Shown: in pieces, positions 9,247 to 18,991 of the stretch
How positions within the stretch are numbered: position 1 is the first letter of the stretch
Layout: the number at the start of each line of letters is the position of its first letter
Assembly (NCBI GenBank): GCA_964487605.1
Contig: CAZARU010000030.1
Coordinates: 4,247 to 68,246, forward strand
Length of the DNA: 64,000 nucleotides
Reading direction: 5' to 3'
Origin: JAJDAH01 sp964487605
GTDB lineage: Bacteria; Myxococcota_A; Polyangia; Polyangiales; Polyangiaceae
Notes under the pieces: generated by a model
What the model was told of the DNA's origin: nothing
Databases searched by the model: none
The model's input: only the letters and a program-made list of their open reading frames with translations
Made by a program: the position numbers and the translations under genes

Positions 9247-10842
9247 CTACGCGGCGTCGCGCGTCGTGGGGGCCGCGCGCCCCTCGACGACGGGCAGGCG
9301 GCGCTTGCCACGCTCCGCTTCGCGCTGCTTCTTGAAGTACATCCACTTCGTGCTGAGGAACTGCTCCATGTTCGTCTCCTGCTCGGCGCGCGTCAGGAGC
9401 TTGCGCAGCGTTCGCAACGCGCGGCCCGGGCGGAGCAGGTACTGCAGTCCGAAGAACGTGGAGAGCATGCCGAGCTGTACGCTCACCAGCTCCTTGGGCG
9501 ACATGTTCTCGTTGTAGCTCACGGACGTGCGACCGCTGCGGAGCAGGGAGCCCAGATAAAACTCGTCACCGAGCTCGATCTTGCCGGTAGCGTGGATCTG
9601 GTCGAAGAGCGCGCTGCCCGGATACGGGTTGAACACCATCACGGCGACGGAGTGCGCGCCTGCGAACGCGAGCTGGACGATCAGCTTGTAGGTCTCCCAC
9701 ACCTGCTCCCACGTCTCGCCGGGCAGACCCAGGATGAAGTTGACGTTCGTGACGATGCCGGTGTCCACCGCTGCGCTCACCGAGCTCATGAGGACAGGCA
9801 GCTTCACCTTCTTCTTGATGTCCTTCAGGATCTCGGTCGAGCCGGACTCCGGGCTGTAGGACAGGTTGCGGCAACCGGACCGGTAGAGGGCGTCCAGGGC
9901 TTCGGCGTCCAGGGCTTCGCACCGGGTGCCGCTCGGTAGCTGCCACGAGATGCGCAGCCCGCGCTCCTCGATGACCTGACAGAAGCGCAGGATCCACTTC
10001 TTGGTCAAGAACGACGTGAGATCGTGGAAGTCGATGTTGCTGACGCGGTAGCGCTCGACGTAGCCGGCGATCTCGTCGGCGACGTCTTCCGGCGACCGCG
10101 TGACGTACCGCGTCGTCCACATGGCGGGGGACGAGCAGAACGTGCACTGGTAAGGGCATCCGCGGCTCGAGATCATCGGCAGCGAGCGCCCCCGCTTCAC
10201 ACCGCTCGAGTACTGACGCGACAGGTAAGCGTCGATGTGAAAGGCCTCCCAGTCGGGACGCGGCAGATCCTCCACCTCGCGAATGCGCTGGCGCTTCGCC
10301 GACGACTTCACGGGCTTGCCGCCCACGTCGCGGTAGGCCGTGCCGGCCACCTCGGCGAGATCGCCCCCCGCCTCGAACGTAGCGAGAAGCTGCTCGAAGG
10401 TGTTCTCGCCTTCACCGAGCACGCAGAGATCCAGCTCGGGGCACTCCTCGAGCATGCGCCACCAGAATGCCGTCGGCATTTCTCCGCCCAGGACGACCAG
10501 CTTGTCCGGGTACCGCGCCTTCACCTTCTGCACCAGCTCGCGCACGATGGGCCACTCGTGCATGAACATGTTCGTGATCCCGATGACCCGCGTCCGCGGA
10601 TCGATCCGGTCGACGATCTGCGGAAGCGACAGACCGTGCGTGTAGAGCGTCACGCCGGCGAGGTGGCGCGGATGGTAGGTCTCGATGTCCTCGCCGGGAC
10701 CGTCGATGACGTCCACCTCGTGCCCTGCGGCCTTCGTGACCGCCGAGATGTAGGCGAGCCCGAGGGGCGGGAGCGAGTTGTGGAAGCTGAGGGAGCTCAT
10801 GTTGACCACCGTCGGCGGCTTGATGAGCGTCACGTGGAGCAT
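9247..10842 (-). CDS. B12-binding radical SAM protein
   Basis: The 531-residue protein starts with a cobalamin-binding-type domain (KPPTVVNMSS, LPPLGLAYISA, LVVLGGEMPTAFW, CVLGEGE; about residues 1-165). The radical SAM core follows, with the 4Fe-4S loop RGCPYQCTFC (C-x3-C-x2-C), a glycine-rich SAM site and the PESGS segment. It resembles the BchE/HpnJ-like class of methylases and cyclases that act on lipids, hopanoids, tetrapyrroles or sugars. The DxHxxG cobalamin motif is not obvious, so B12 may bind without a lower-axial His. Lying between a glycosyltransferase-methyltransferase fusion and an SGNH hydrolase, it probably modifies a cell-surface lipid or glycan. The exact substrate is unknown. 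Confidence 0.85.
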   Translation of the reverse strand: MLHVTLIKPPTVVNMSSLSFHNSLPPLGLAYISAVTKAAGHEVDVIDGPGEDIETYHPRHLAGVTLYTHGLSLPQIVDRIDPRTRVIGITNMFMHEWPIVRELVQKVKARYPDKLVVLGGEMPTAFWWRMLEECPELDLCVLGEGENTFEQLLATFEAGGDLAEVAGTAYRDVGGKPVKSSAKRQRIREVEDLPRPDWEAFHIDAYLSRQYSSGVKRGRSLPMISSRGCPYQCTFCSSPAMWTTRYVTRSPEDVADEIAGYVERYRVSNIDFHDLTSFLTKKWILRFCQVIEERGLRISWQLPSGTRCEALDAEALDALYRSGCRNLSYSPESGSTEILKDIKKKVKLPVLMSSVSAAVDTGIVTNVNFILGLPGETWEQVWETYKLIVQLAFAGAHSVAVMVFNPYPGSALFDQIHATGKIELGDEFYLGSLLRSGRTSVSYNENMSPKELVSVQLGMLSTFFGLQYLLRPGRALRTLRKLLTRAEQETNMEQFLSTKWMYFKKQREAERGKRRLPVVEGRAAPTTRDAA

Positions 10843-11006
10843 GGTCGTGTTTTCCGGGCGGCGGCGACGAAGGCCGTCGAGGGAAGATTATCGCGCGAAA
10901 ACGGACCGGCGAGGAAGAATCGGGGCAAACTCCGGGGGGAACTCGGGTGTCCCCTCGCGCGCCGTGCGCTCCGGCGGGCGGCGGCCGCCGCTCCGGGGCC
11001 TCCCAG

Positions 11007-12728
11007 CTAGCGGTCCGACGCGGCGCTCCGGAGCACGCGGGCCGACTCCGGCGCGAGATCCTCCGAGGCGATCTTCCTGCAGGCGAACAGCTTGATGTCA
11101 CCGAAGCGGAACGGGATCTCGGTCTTCGCCAGGGACGCCCCACGGATCCGATCGGCCATCGCCGTGGCCCCGGGGACCCCGAGCGTACCGAGCTTGTGTA
11201 CGAGGTACCCCAGCGTGACGACGTGGCAGTACTTGTCGTCGTCGATGATCGAGAAGCCCGCCCGCTCGACCACCGAACGAATCGTCGACTCGGTGAAGTA
11301 GTAGAGGTGCATGTCCATGAGCCACGGCCATCGCCGGCCCATGACCCGGGGAAACCAGTTGTCGATCATGAGCGTCGAGAAGAGCAACGTGCCGCGCGGT
11401 GCGAGGAAGCGGTGCATCTTCCGGAGCTCGGCGACCGGGTCGGCCAGGTGCTCGAGCACGTCCCACGCGACGATCACGTCGAACGGCGCCGTGTCCGGCG
11501 GAAGGTCGTCGAGCGTTCCACGGACCACCTTCGCGTCGGTCACCCTCTGCGAGGCCTCGGCCGCCCACTGGGACGGCTCGAGCCCCACCACGTCGAGGCC
11601 CTGCTCACGGGCGACCTTGAGGAACGCGCCGCAGTAGCTGCCTATCTCGAGGACGCGGTCGTCCTCGCGAAAGTAGCCGCGCACGCGGTGCAGGTTGTAG
11701 CGGAACGTGGTCTCCCGCGCGTGCAGGTTCGCGAGGTACACGGGATCCTCCGCGGACGCGTACGCCTCCACGAGGTCTTCGTCCGAGAGCTTGGGGCGCA
11801 TGAAGACGAGGCCGCATGCCAGGCACTTGAGGATGGGGCCGTGGGAGCGGCCCGAGTGCGTGGCGCAGCTGTACGGCGAAACGTCGGCCAGGCTCGCACC
11901 GACGACGTCCGCCCGCTCGGCGTGCAGCTCCACGTTGTAGGGACTTTCACACGCGCGACACGCCACCACGGACGGCGCGGCGGTGGGAGGCTCCTCGGTG
12001 CTGCCCACGGACAGGAGTCGTTCGACCGCCAGCCGCTGAATGGTCCAGATCCCGCGGTAGATCTCGTTCCTGGAGATCTTGGACGCCCCTGCGAGCCGAT
12101 TCTCGAAGTGAATCGGAAACTCCCTGAGGCGAGACGTCACCTTCGAGATCTCGAAGATGGACTCCACCGCGAAGGAGTACCCCTCGGACCGGATCGCGTC
12201 GATGTCCAGGCGACGGAGGAGACCGAGCGTGAAGCCACGAAACAGCGTGGTGTTCTCGTGCAGGCCGAAGCCGAGCGCCATGCGCGCGGAGGTGTTCGCC
12301 GTCCGGCTGATGAGCGTGCGCAGCGCTCCGTAGTCCGAGCTTCCTCCCGGCATGTAGCGTGAACCGGTGACGAAATCCGACTCGGCCAGGAGGCGCGGGA
12401 ACTCGGGCAGGTACCGCGGGTGGTGGGACAGATCGGCGTCCATCGTGATCAGCATGTCGTAGCCATGCCGGCGCGCGTGGAGCATGGCGAGCTTGTGCGC
12501 GGACCCCACGCCGAGCTTGCCGGGGCGGTGAATGACCGAAAGCCGCGGGTCCTCCGCGGCGAGCCTATCGAGCAGCGCTCCGGTGCCGTCGGGTGAAGCG
12601 TCGTCCACCGTGAGGACTTCCGCGTGGGGCAGGTGCCGGTGGATCCCGTCGAGGAGCACCTCGACGTTTCCCGCCTCGTTGTAGGTGGGAAAGAACACGA
12701 GCGTGCGGGGTGTGGGCGGCGGGCTCAT
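11007..12728 (-). CDS. Fused glycosyltransferase family 2 / SAM methyltransferase
   Basis: The ATG at 12728 gives 573 residues. Residues about 1-240 are a dolichol-phosphate-mannose-synthase-like GT2 domain: FFPTYNEAGN, VDDASPDGT, DADLSHHP and the GSRYMPGGSS loop. Residues about 260-330 hold a zinc-type cysteine pattern (CRACES and CLACGLVF). Residues about 335-573 are a class I methyltransferase with EIGSYCGAFL (SAM loop) and DVIVAWDVLEHLADP. The zinc ribbon next to a methyltransferase is typical of sugar C-methyltransferases. One chain could therefore transfer a sugar to polyprenyl phosphate and methylate a related sugar. That coupling is inferred. No frameshift or pseudogene sign separates the two halves. 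Confidence 0.88.
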   Translation of the reverse strand: MSPPPTPRTLVFFPTYNEAGNVEVLLDGIHRHLPHAEVLTVDDASPDGTGALLDRLAAEDPRLSVIHRPGKLGVGSAHKLAMLHARRHGYDMLITMDADLSHHPRYLPEFPRLLAESDFVTGSRYMPGGSSDYGALRTLISRTANTSARMALGFGLHENTTLFRGFTLGLLRRLDIDAIRSEGYSFAVESIFEISKVTSRLREFPIHFENRLAGASKISRNEIYRGIWTIQRLAVERLLSVGSTEEPPTAAPSVVACRACESPYNVELHAERADVVGASLADVSPYSCATHSGRSHGPILKCLACGLVFMRPKLSDEDLVEAYASAEDPVYLANLHARETTFRYNLHRVRGYFREDDRVLEIGSYCGAFLKVAREQGLDVVGLEPSQWAAEASQRVTDAKVVRGTLDDLPPDTAPFDVIVAWDVLEHLADPVAELRKMHRFLAPRGTLLFSTLMIDNWFPRVMGRRWPWLMDMHLYYFTESTIRSVVERAGFSIIDDDKYCHVVTLGYLVHKLGTLGVPGATAMADRIRGASLAKTEIPFRFGDIKLFACRKIASEDLAPESARVLRSAASDR

Positions 12729-12824
12729 CGGGGGTCGCGCTCCGGGCGACCCGGACAGCTTATCGCACGGTCGCCGCCCGCTCGCAGCGTCCGGATGAAA
12801 GGAGCCGGCCATGTCCCCTCGCCG

Positions 12825-14603
12825 TCAGAGCCGCGGGGGCTGAGGCATGGGCAGGCGCTTCTTCATGCCCACGGGGGGAATCTGGACCCGCACCAGGCCC
12901 TGGTCGGTCGAATGGATGAAGACGAAGCTCGGGTCGTCGAGGGACCGTTCGAACGTGTACCGCACGCGCCACGGGTTCGACCTGGAGATCCGCTGGACCT
13001 CCACGGCGAGCCCGTCGAGCTCGACCCGGTCGCCCACTAGGAGCGGCCGCTCCGCCGACCGGTACAGCGACCCGGCCATCGTCTCGTCCACGTCGTCCGA
13101 GAGGACGGCGACGTCGAGGACGTTGTCGGCAATTCGATGCAGGTCGTGGACGTGCCACGACCCGCTGAGGCGCCAGTAGGACCTGGGCAGGGGCTGCCCG
13201 TGGACCAGCCTGAGCCACGGGAGCAGCGCGTTCGTGGTGAAGTCCGCACCGGCCAGGAGCAGCACGCGACGCGCCCCGGCGCCTTCCGTCGGAATGTCCG
13301 CCTCCTGGGCCCAGCGCCGCTGCGCCGCCGCCATGTACACCAGGTCGAGGATCTGTCGATGGGAGCGCGAGGCGGCTTCGGCCACGTGGACCGTCAGGAC
13401 CGCGGCGGCGCCGATCACCTCGATGGAGAACCACCTGCCACGACGGAAGCGCTCCATGGCGAGAGCGATCAGCGTCGCGAAGAGCGGCGCAATCCCGAAC
13501 GACGCGGGGAGCAGCACGCGATCCTGCGGCAGCGCGCCGGCCGCGGGCACGAGGGACAGCACCACGCCGAGGGAGAGCCACCGCAGATGCCTGGCCGTGT
13601 CGGGTTCCGCGCGCCGGCACGCGAAGCGAACCGCGACCGCCAGCGCCGCCATGGCCACGAGCCCGAACAGGACGTGCCAGCTCCGCCAGACCTCCAGGCG
13701 TTCCCAGCCGCCGACGGCGCGCCACGGGGTTCCCAGGGTGAACCAGGTGGCCTGGATGCCCAGTACGGCGTCGGCGGCGAGCACGGGGACGCGACGCAGG
13801 GCCGCGCTGGCGAACTCGATCGGACTGTTGACCGCGTCCAGGTAGTAGCCCGATCCGCGTACGCCGAACCCGAAGGCGCCGCGCAGGGCAAACAGCAGCG
13901 CGGCCGGAATCATCGCCGGCAGCGTCGCCACCACGCGATCCCTCACCGACTTCCCGGTGGCGACGAGCTCGTGGGCCACGACGAACGTGAGCGTGGCGAG
14001 CGCGTACTCTCCGCCCAGCAGCGCCACGGCGAACGCCGCGGCCTGCAGGAGCCGCACGCGCGGAGTCCCCGCTCCCCGGACGTGGAGCCAGAGTCCCAGC
14101 ACCCCGAACGTGGTCGCGACGAGGGCGCTGCGGTTGGCGAGCCACGCGAAGGGCGCCGTGTGCGCCGGCGCCAGGGCGAAGATGCCCAGCGCGACGAGCG
14201 CCATCCCGGGAGCGAACAGGCGGTGGAAGAGCAGCGCGACCGCGCCGAGGAGCGCGACGAACCAGAGCGCCGAGTGCAGGTGCCAGGCGAAGGCGTTCTC
14301 GCCAAAGACCGCATGGTCGAGCGCCATCAGGCCGCTCGCGAGCGGACGGAACATCGCGATGCGAAGGTCCGGACCCGTCCACCAGGGGAGATAGCCGAAG
14401 TCCATGAGCGCGCGCCCGTCGCGCGCGACGTCCGCGAAGCGGAACAGATCCCAGATGCTCCGCTCGACGGGGAACTGCCCTCGCAGCATCGCGAGCTGGA
14501 TCGAGTCGTCGCCGTGAAAGCCAGTCCCCACTCCGGGCCAGCGCAGCCACAGGCCGACGGCGACGAGAGCGGCGCACCCCAGCACGTACGACGTACGACT
14601 CAT
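12825..14603 (-). CDS. Large multi-pass membrane protein, GT-C-like
   Basis: The 592-residue protein has a first helix followed by a periplasmic loop containing GFHGDDSIQLAML. An acidic pair in this position is the expected place for a GT-C catalytic residue. About ten further hydrophobic segments follow, and then a soluble C-terminal region of about 150 residues that ends in basic residues. The segments WLANRSALVATTFG and similar stretches are typical of protein O-mannosyltransferase-like membrane proteins. It starts 15 bases downstream of the neighbouring membrane-protein gene, which indicates one transcript. The function is assigned from topology and context only. Confidence 0.65.
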   Translation of the reverse strand: MSRTSYVLGCAALVAVGLWLRWPGVGTGFHGDDSIQLAMLRGQFPVERSIWDLFRFADVARDGRALMDFGYLPWWTGPDLRIAMFRPLASGLMALDHAVFGENAFAWHLHSALWFVALLGAVALLFHRLFAPGMALVALGIFALAPAHTAPFAWLANRSALVATTFGVLGLWLHVRGAGTPRVRLLQAAAFAVALLGGEYALATLTFVVAHELVATGKSVRDRVVATLPAMIPAALLFALRGAFGFGVRGSGYYLDAVNSPIEFASAALRRVPVLAADAVLGIQATWFTLGTPWRAVGGWERLEVWRSWHVLFGLVAMAALAVAVRFACRRAEPDTARHLRWLSLGVVLSLVPAAGALPQDRVLLPASFGIAPLFATLIALAMERFRRGRWFSIEVIGAAAVLTVHVAEAASRSHRQILDLVYMAAAQRRWAQEADIPTEGAGARRVLLLAGADFTTNALLPWLRLVHGQPLPRSYWRLSGSWHVHDLHRIADNVLDVAVLSDDVDETMAGSLYRSAERPLLVGDRVELDGLAVEVQRISRSNPWRVRYTFERSLDDPSFVFIHSTDQGLVRVQIPPVGMKKRLPMPQPPRL

Positions 14604-14618
14604 GGCCGCGGACCCCGG

Positions 14619-16226
14619 CTACTTGCCGAGCTCCTTCCAGCCCGTGGGCAGCCGCCGCGCCCGGGTGAACGCAAAGTGCTCGAAGTGGTACCAGATGATG
14701 CTCTCGTCGAGGTCCCAGAGACGGTACCGGCACGGCTTCTTGTCGATGTTGCAGAACGTGGGTCCGATGTACGTCCCCGTGAGCGCGACCGCGGCGGCCT
14801 TCGCCTGTTCCTCGGTGAAGTACGCCAGCGGCTTCGGGGTTCGAGGCACACGCACCACGTAGAGCGTGCGGTCGTTCCAGCTCCGGTCGTAGGAGAAGGC
14901 GCCGAGAAACTGCACGAAGACCGACCAAGCGAGGGCAACACCGGCCACCACGGCGCCGAAGCGCCTGGAGAGCGTCGAATCGACGACGGGCGCGATGAAG
15001 ATCACGAGGAGCGGCACCACGTCGAGCCACGGGCGGTAGCCGAACGTCCAGCCGCCCCACCAGTCGAACCACTTGCACTGAACGGCCATGAGCCCGAGGG
15101 CGACGACGGTGAGCGGGCGGAGCGGCGCGCATTCGGGGCGGCGCCAGATCCTCACCATTCCCCAGAACGCCGCGACGAGGAACGGCGTGAACCACAGCAG
15201 GCCGCGCGACGGACTCGCCATGAGGCCGGCCAGCCCGTGAAAGAACGGCGTCTGCCACAGGTCCGGCGACTCGGTCTTCTCCAGGGCCACCACGGGGCCC
15301 ACGACCTCCTGTCCGAACGAGATGGGCGTGCCGAAGTAGTGGAAGTTGTAGAGCGCGATGGCCATCACGGGCGGCGCGGCGCCGACGCAGAACGCGAGCA
15401 GGGAGCTTCGATGCTTCCACGCGAGGTAGCCACCCACCGCCACGACGGCGAGGAGGCTGGTGGGCCGCGTCGCGAAGGCGGTCGCGTACGCGGCGCCGGC
15501 GAGGGCGGCATTCGCGCGCCCCTCGGGGCCCCGCACCAGGAACGCGGTGCCGAGCGCCAGGAAGAACGCGTTGAACGTCTGCTGCCAGGCCGCCTGGCTC
15601 GAAACGGCCCACGCACAGGTTCCCAAGCCGTACGCGAGCGCCAGCAGCAGGGCACGACGGCGCGACGTGAAGCGCCGCGCGACGAGCAGCACGAGGACCG
15701 CCGCGCCGGCGACGGCGAGCGACCCGTGCAGCTTCGACAGCGAGTGCTTCAGAAGTGGCTTCTCGACGACCCTGGCGTCGATGGCGCGAAGCACGGCGGC
15801 GACCGGAACCATGACGAGCCCGGGCACCGGACCGAAGGTGCTGACGTAGGCGCCCTCGAGGCGCGTGGGCGCGATGTAGTACCGGCTACGGCCGAACGTG
15901 ATGTGCCCGCTCTCCTTCCACTCGGACGCCGGCTTGCCGTCGATGACCTGGGACCAGCGCAGGAAGTACAGGTCGTCGGTCTCCTTCATGGGCGCCGCGG
16001 TTTTCCAGTGGAACATCTCCGGGAACTCGTTCGGACCGAACGACAGCTTGCCGTGGGCGAGGAGCGTGAACGGGAGGTTCACGTTGGGTACGACGTCACC
16101 CTCCTCGATGACCGTGACGTTCGAGTGATGGACGACCAGCAGCAAGACGAAGACGAGCGCCGCGACCCAGCGGTCCCGACGAACCTCGGCACGATCAGGC
16201 ACCGCTCGGTCCATCGTCATGGTCAC
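14619..16226 (-). CDS. Multi-pass membrane protein of the glycan-like run
   Basis: The 535-residue protein has a short basic N-terminus, a membrane helix (WVAALVFVLLLVVHH) and a long periplasmic loop with VIEEGDVVPNVNLPF and FLRWSQVIDGK. About nine more hydrophobic segments follow, then a soluble end containing two cysteines. No recognised catalytic motif stands out, although the architecture resembles GT-C or mannosyltransferase-like proteins. Three closely spaced in-frame ATGs (16226, 16220, 16214) are possible starts. All of them overlap the end of the upstream gene by 20-32 bases, which points to translational coupling. It is part of the three-membrane-protein set at 12.8-18.2 kb. Confidence 0.65.
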   Translation of the reverse strand: MTMTMDRAVPDRAEVRRDRWVAALVFVLLLVVHHSNVTVIEEGDVVPNVNLPFTLLAHGKLSFGPNEFPEMFHWKTAAPMKETDDLYFLRWSQVIDGKPASEWKESGHITFGRSRYYIAPTRLEGAYVSTFGPVPGLVMVPVAAVLRAIDARVVEKPLLKHSLSKLHGSLAVAGAAVLVLLVARRFTSRRRALLLALAYGLGTCAWAVSSQAAWQQTFNAFFLALGTAFLVRGPEGRANAALAGAAYATAFATRPTSLLAVVAVGGYLAWKHRSSLLAFCVGAAPPVMAIALYNFHYFGTPISFGQEVVGPVVALEKTESPDLWQTPFFHGLAGLMASPSRGLLWFTPFLVAAFWGMVRIWRRPECAPLRPLTVVALGLMAVQCKWFDWWGGWTFGYRPWLDVVPLLVIFIAPVVDSTLSRRFGAVVAGVALAWSVFVQFLGAFSYDRSWNDRTLYVVRVPRTPKPLAYFTEEQAKAAAVALTGTYIGPTFCNIDKKPCRYRLWDLDESIIWYHFEHFAFTRARRLPTGWKELGK

Positions 16227-18189
16227 GGGAGGAGGTTTTCGGCGGGCTCAGTGCGGTGCGCCGCCGGAGGGCGACCATCCACCAGCCGAGCAGCACCATC
16301 CATCCAGCCGCCGAGGCGACGACCGGGACGCGACTCGGTGTGTAGCGGAGCTCGACGCGAAAGTCGCCGATGGGGACCCGATCGACCAGGAGGAACCCCT
16401 CGGGGCTCTCGCGGAGCGACCCACCGGGAACCCCGGAGAGCGTCCACCAGGGGTGGTAGGTGGTCTTGACGACCACGCGTCCGTTGGTGTGCTGCGTCGT
16501 GAGACGAAAGTCGATGGCTCCGTTCCGCCAGGCCACGTCGCGCACGACGTTGGTCGGTCGGAGCTCCGCGATCCACGAGCTGCGGGCTCCTTTTCGGCGC
16601 CATACCGAGAACCGCCCGACCTCGTGCATCAGCTCGAAGGAGTCCGAGCCGGCCAGCCAGCGGCGCAGAGGATCGCTCGACGCCACCAGCACGCCCGCGT
16701 TGGTCTTGTCCATGCTGACCGCGAGCTGGCCGGGATCGATGTGCCGGCGCCCGTAGAGCTGGTCGAACTCGCTGAGCGTCCATCGGGTCGCGAACGGGAC
16801 GACACCGTAGTAGGTGCCGAGCTGGGGCCGCCCCACGTGGTGGGAGGTCAGCACGAGCAGGTGCGAGCGCGCGGGGCCACCTTCTTTCCACCGCTGACCG
16901 AAGGTGTCGTGGAGATAGATGCGCCCCCATTCGTCGCTGGAGTTCTCGCGAAGCCACGCCCACAGGTTCCTGGCATCGACGACGAGCGCGCGGACCGAGT
17001 CGGGATGCTCGCGGCGCAGCGGCAGACCCCACCAGAAGCCGAGCGCCGTCCCGAGGGCGCCCATCGCGAGAGCGACCGCCCGCCGATCGAGGCGCTGCCA
17101 CCGGGGCGACGAGAGCAACGGGATGGCGGCGAGGGCCATCCCGATCCTCACCCAGTACAGGAGGCGCCAGCTCACGGGACCCAGGAGCGAGATGCGCACG
17201 TAGAAATGCACGAGGATGGCGGCGAGCACCACGCAGGCGAACCAGAAGCCGACGACGGCCAGCCGATCGGGCCGCCGGGAGCGCCACGCGTAGCCGGCCA
17301 CCCCCGCGGCGAGCAGCCCGACCATCGGCAGGGCGTCGGTCAGGTAGAGCCCCGACTGAATGGCCTCGCCGGGACGATTCGCGAGGAGGAGCAGCGCGTC
17401 GGTGGGAAGGACGAGCCTGCACGCCACCTCGAGCGGTGACAGCGCGTCGATGGGCGCGGCCGTGGCGTCCGTCGTCATGACGAACGTGAGCCAGTAGGCG
17501 GAAGACGCCAGCGCGGCCGTGCAGCAGCCTGCCGCCCGCCGAAGGAGGACCCCCCGATCCACGTCACGGGAGACGAACTCCTGCATCGTCACCACGGCCA
17601 CCATGAGCGCCGCCATGACCAGCGCGAAGAGGTGAGTGAGCGCCACGCCCGCGAGGAGCATCCACGTGAGCGGCTCAGACGCCCGTGCTCCACGCCCGGC
17701 GAGTCGGTCGACGAAGAGCACGGCGCCCGCGGCCGCCAGGGAGTGCGTCCACATGCCGCCCAGTGGCGACCCGATGCCGGTGATCATCGGCGCCTGGACG
17801 AGCACGACGTACGAAAGGAGCGCCGCCGGCACGGTCCCGACGCGGCGGCGAGCCACGAAGCCGATTGCGAACGCCGGGGCGGCGAAGCCGACGACCAGCA
17901 GCGCGGCGTACAGCGGGCCCAGGGGCGCGCCGTGCCGGACGAGCCAGGCGAGCGGCGGGTACCAGATCGGCGAGTGCAGCGTCCCCAGGGCGAAGCCGGT
18001 GAAGCCGATCTCCGACCACCCCGCGCCCTCGGCGCGCGCAAGGTCGAGGATCTCCGCCCAGTGGACGGCGTTGTCGATGTACGTCAGGTGACCGCCGCCG
18101 AGGATCGGCGCGCCGATGATCAGCGACGTCGCGGCCAGGACGAGCGCCGCCAACGCATCACCTCGGCCCCAGGGTCGCGACGCCGGCAT
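16195..18189 (-). CDS. Large multi-pass membrane protein heading the minus-strand glycan-like run
   Basis: The ATG at 18189 (MPASRPWGRGD) gives 664 residues. The frame is open to 19068, but the added part lacks hydrophobic character and overlaps two plus-strand genes. About twelve hydrophobic segments are followed by a soluble C-terminal region with FSVWRRKG and RVELRYTPSRVPV, and then a last helix. The layout, an acidic loop after helix 1 (GGHLTYIDNAVHWAEIL) and a beta-rich periplasmic tail before a last helix, resembles YfhO-like or 6-PTPS-associated membrane proteins that are thought to be sugar transferases. It overlaps the next gene downstream. It is probably the first gene of the transcript running to 7628. 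Confidence 0.65.
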   Translation of the reverse strand: MPASRPWGRGDALAALVLAATSLIIGAPILGGGHLTYIDNAVHWAEILDLARAEGAGWSEIGFTGFALGTLHSPIWYPPLAWLVRHGAPLGPLYAALLVVGFAAPAFAIGFVARRRVGTVPAALLSYVVLVQAPMITGIGSPLGGMWTHSLAAAGAVLFVDRLAGRGARASEPLTWMLLAGVALTHLFALVMAALMVAVVTMQEFVSRDVDRGVLLRRAAGCCTAALASSAYWLTFVMTTDATAAPIDALSPLEVACRLVLPTDALLLLANRPGEAIQSGLYLTDALPMVGLLAAGVAGYAWRSRRPDRLAVVGFWFACVVLAAILVHFYVRISLLGPVSWRLLYWVRIGMALAAIPLLSSPRWQRLDRRAVALAMGALGTALGFWWGLPLRREHPDSVRALVVDARNLWAWLRENSSDEWGRIYLHDTFGQRWKEGGPARSHLLVLTSHHVGRPQLGTYYGVVPFATRWTLSEFDQLYGRRHIDPGQLAVSMDKTNAGVLVASSDPLRRWLAGSDSFELMHEVGRFSVWRRKGARSSWIAELRPTNVVRDVAWRNGAIDFRLTTQHTNGRVVVKTTYHPWWTLSGVPGGSLRESPEGFLLVDRVPIGDFRVELRYTPSRVPVVASAAGWMVLLGWWMVALRRRTALSPPKTSSRDHDDGPSGA

Positions 18190-18393
18190 CGAACCGGCGC
18201 GAATCCTACGCGAGCCCGAGCGCGAACGGGTCGGCCGCTCGCGGCGGAACTTTCCGCCCGCGCCGCGGGCCGTCGGGCAGGGGCAGCTCGCGAGCCGCCC
18301 AGGCAGGCACGCGCCGCAGAAATTCCCTGGGTGGGCCGCCCGACTTCGCGTATGCTCCCGCACATGATGCTGCGCTTCAAAGGTCGGGGGCCG

Positions 18394-18879
18394 ATGGGTT
18401 CGAGGATGGTCCGCCAGGAGGCACGAGCACTGCTCTGGGTGGCCGTACTGCTGGTCGCCGCCTGCGGCGGTGACGACGGAGAGAGCAGCGGCGACCCGAA
18501 GGGCAGCGGCGGAACCAGCGGAGGCGGCGGCTCGTCGGGTACGACCGCGGTGCCCGGTTGCTCTGCCGCGCCCGACTGCGGAAGCTGCACCGCGTGCTTC
18601 GACGAGTGCGTGTGCAACGGAGGCGGCAGCGACCTCTGCCTGCAGAGCTGCCTGAACCAGATGGGCATGTGCGGCAACGGCGTGGTCGAGGGCACGGAGC
18701 AGTGCGACACCGCGAACCTCAACGGTGAGACCTGTGCCAGCGCCACGATGAACGCGAAGCCCATGGGCACGCTGAGCTGCACGACGACGTGCTCGCTCAA
18801 CGTCGGCAACTGCCTCGGCGGCTCGTCCGGCTTCGGCGGCACGGGCGGCATGTCGGGCAGCGGCGGCTTCGGCGGCTGA
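18394..18879 (+). CDS. Small lipoprotein with a DUF4215-like Myxococcus cysteine-rich repeat
   Basis: The protein has a lipoprotein signal (LLWVAVLLVAACGG), a Gly/Ser linker and a cysteine-rich region. CGNGVVEGTEQCDTANLNG followed by CTTTCSLN matches the myxobacterial disulfide repeat (DUF4215/TIGR02232 style). The C-terminus is again glycine-rich (GFGGTGG). It is probably an outer-membrane or surface-tethered structural protein. Three in-frame ATGs (18364, 18394, 18406) are possible starts. I chose 18394 because AAAGG lies about ten bases upstream. That gives 161 residues. It is divergent from the membrane-protein run and 112 bases ahead of gmd. Confidence 0.78.
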   Translation: MGSRMVRQEARALLWVAVLLVAACGGDDGESSGDPKGSGGTSGGGGSSGTTAVPGCSAAPDCGSCTACFDECVCNGGGSDLCLQSCLNQMGMCGNGVVEGTEQCDTANLNGETCASATMNAKPMGTLSCTTTCSLNVGNCLGGSSGFGGTGGMSGSGGFGG

Positions 18880-18991
18880 CCACCGAGACCGGTAGGCGCG
18901 CGGCATACGGCGCACGGCCCGGCGGCGAGCACCCCCTGGCGGCGCAGCGGCGCGCTTGTGCTCCTTCCGCAACCGAACCACGCTCCCCCTC

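Noticed and set aside
12760..15612. Minus-strand open frame of 950 codons
   Set aside because: It is an out-of-phase shadow of the two membrane-protein genes and lacks hydrophobic helices.
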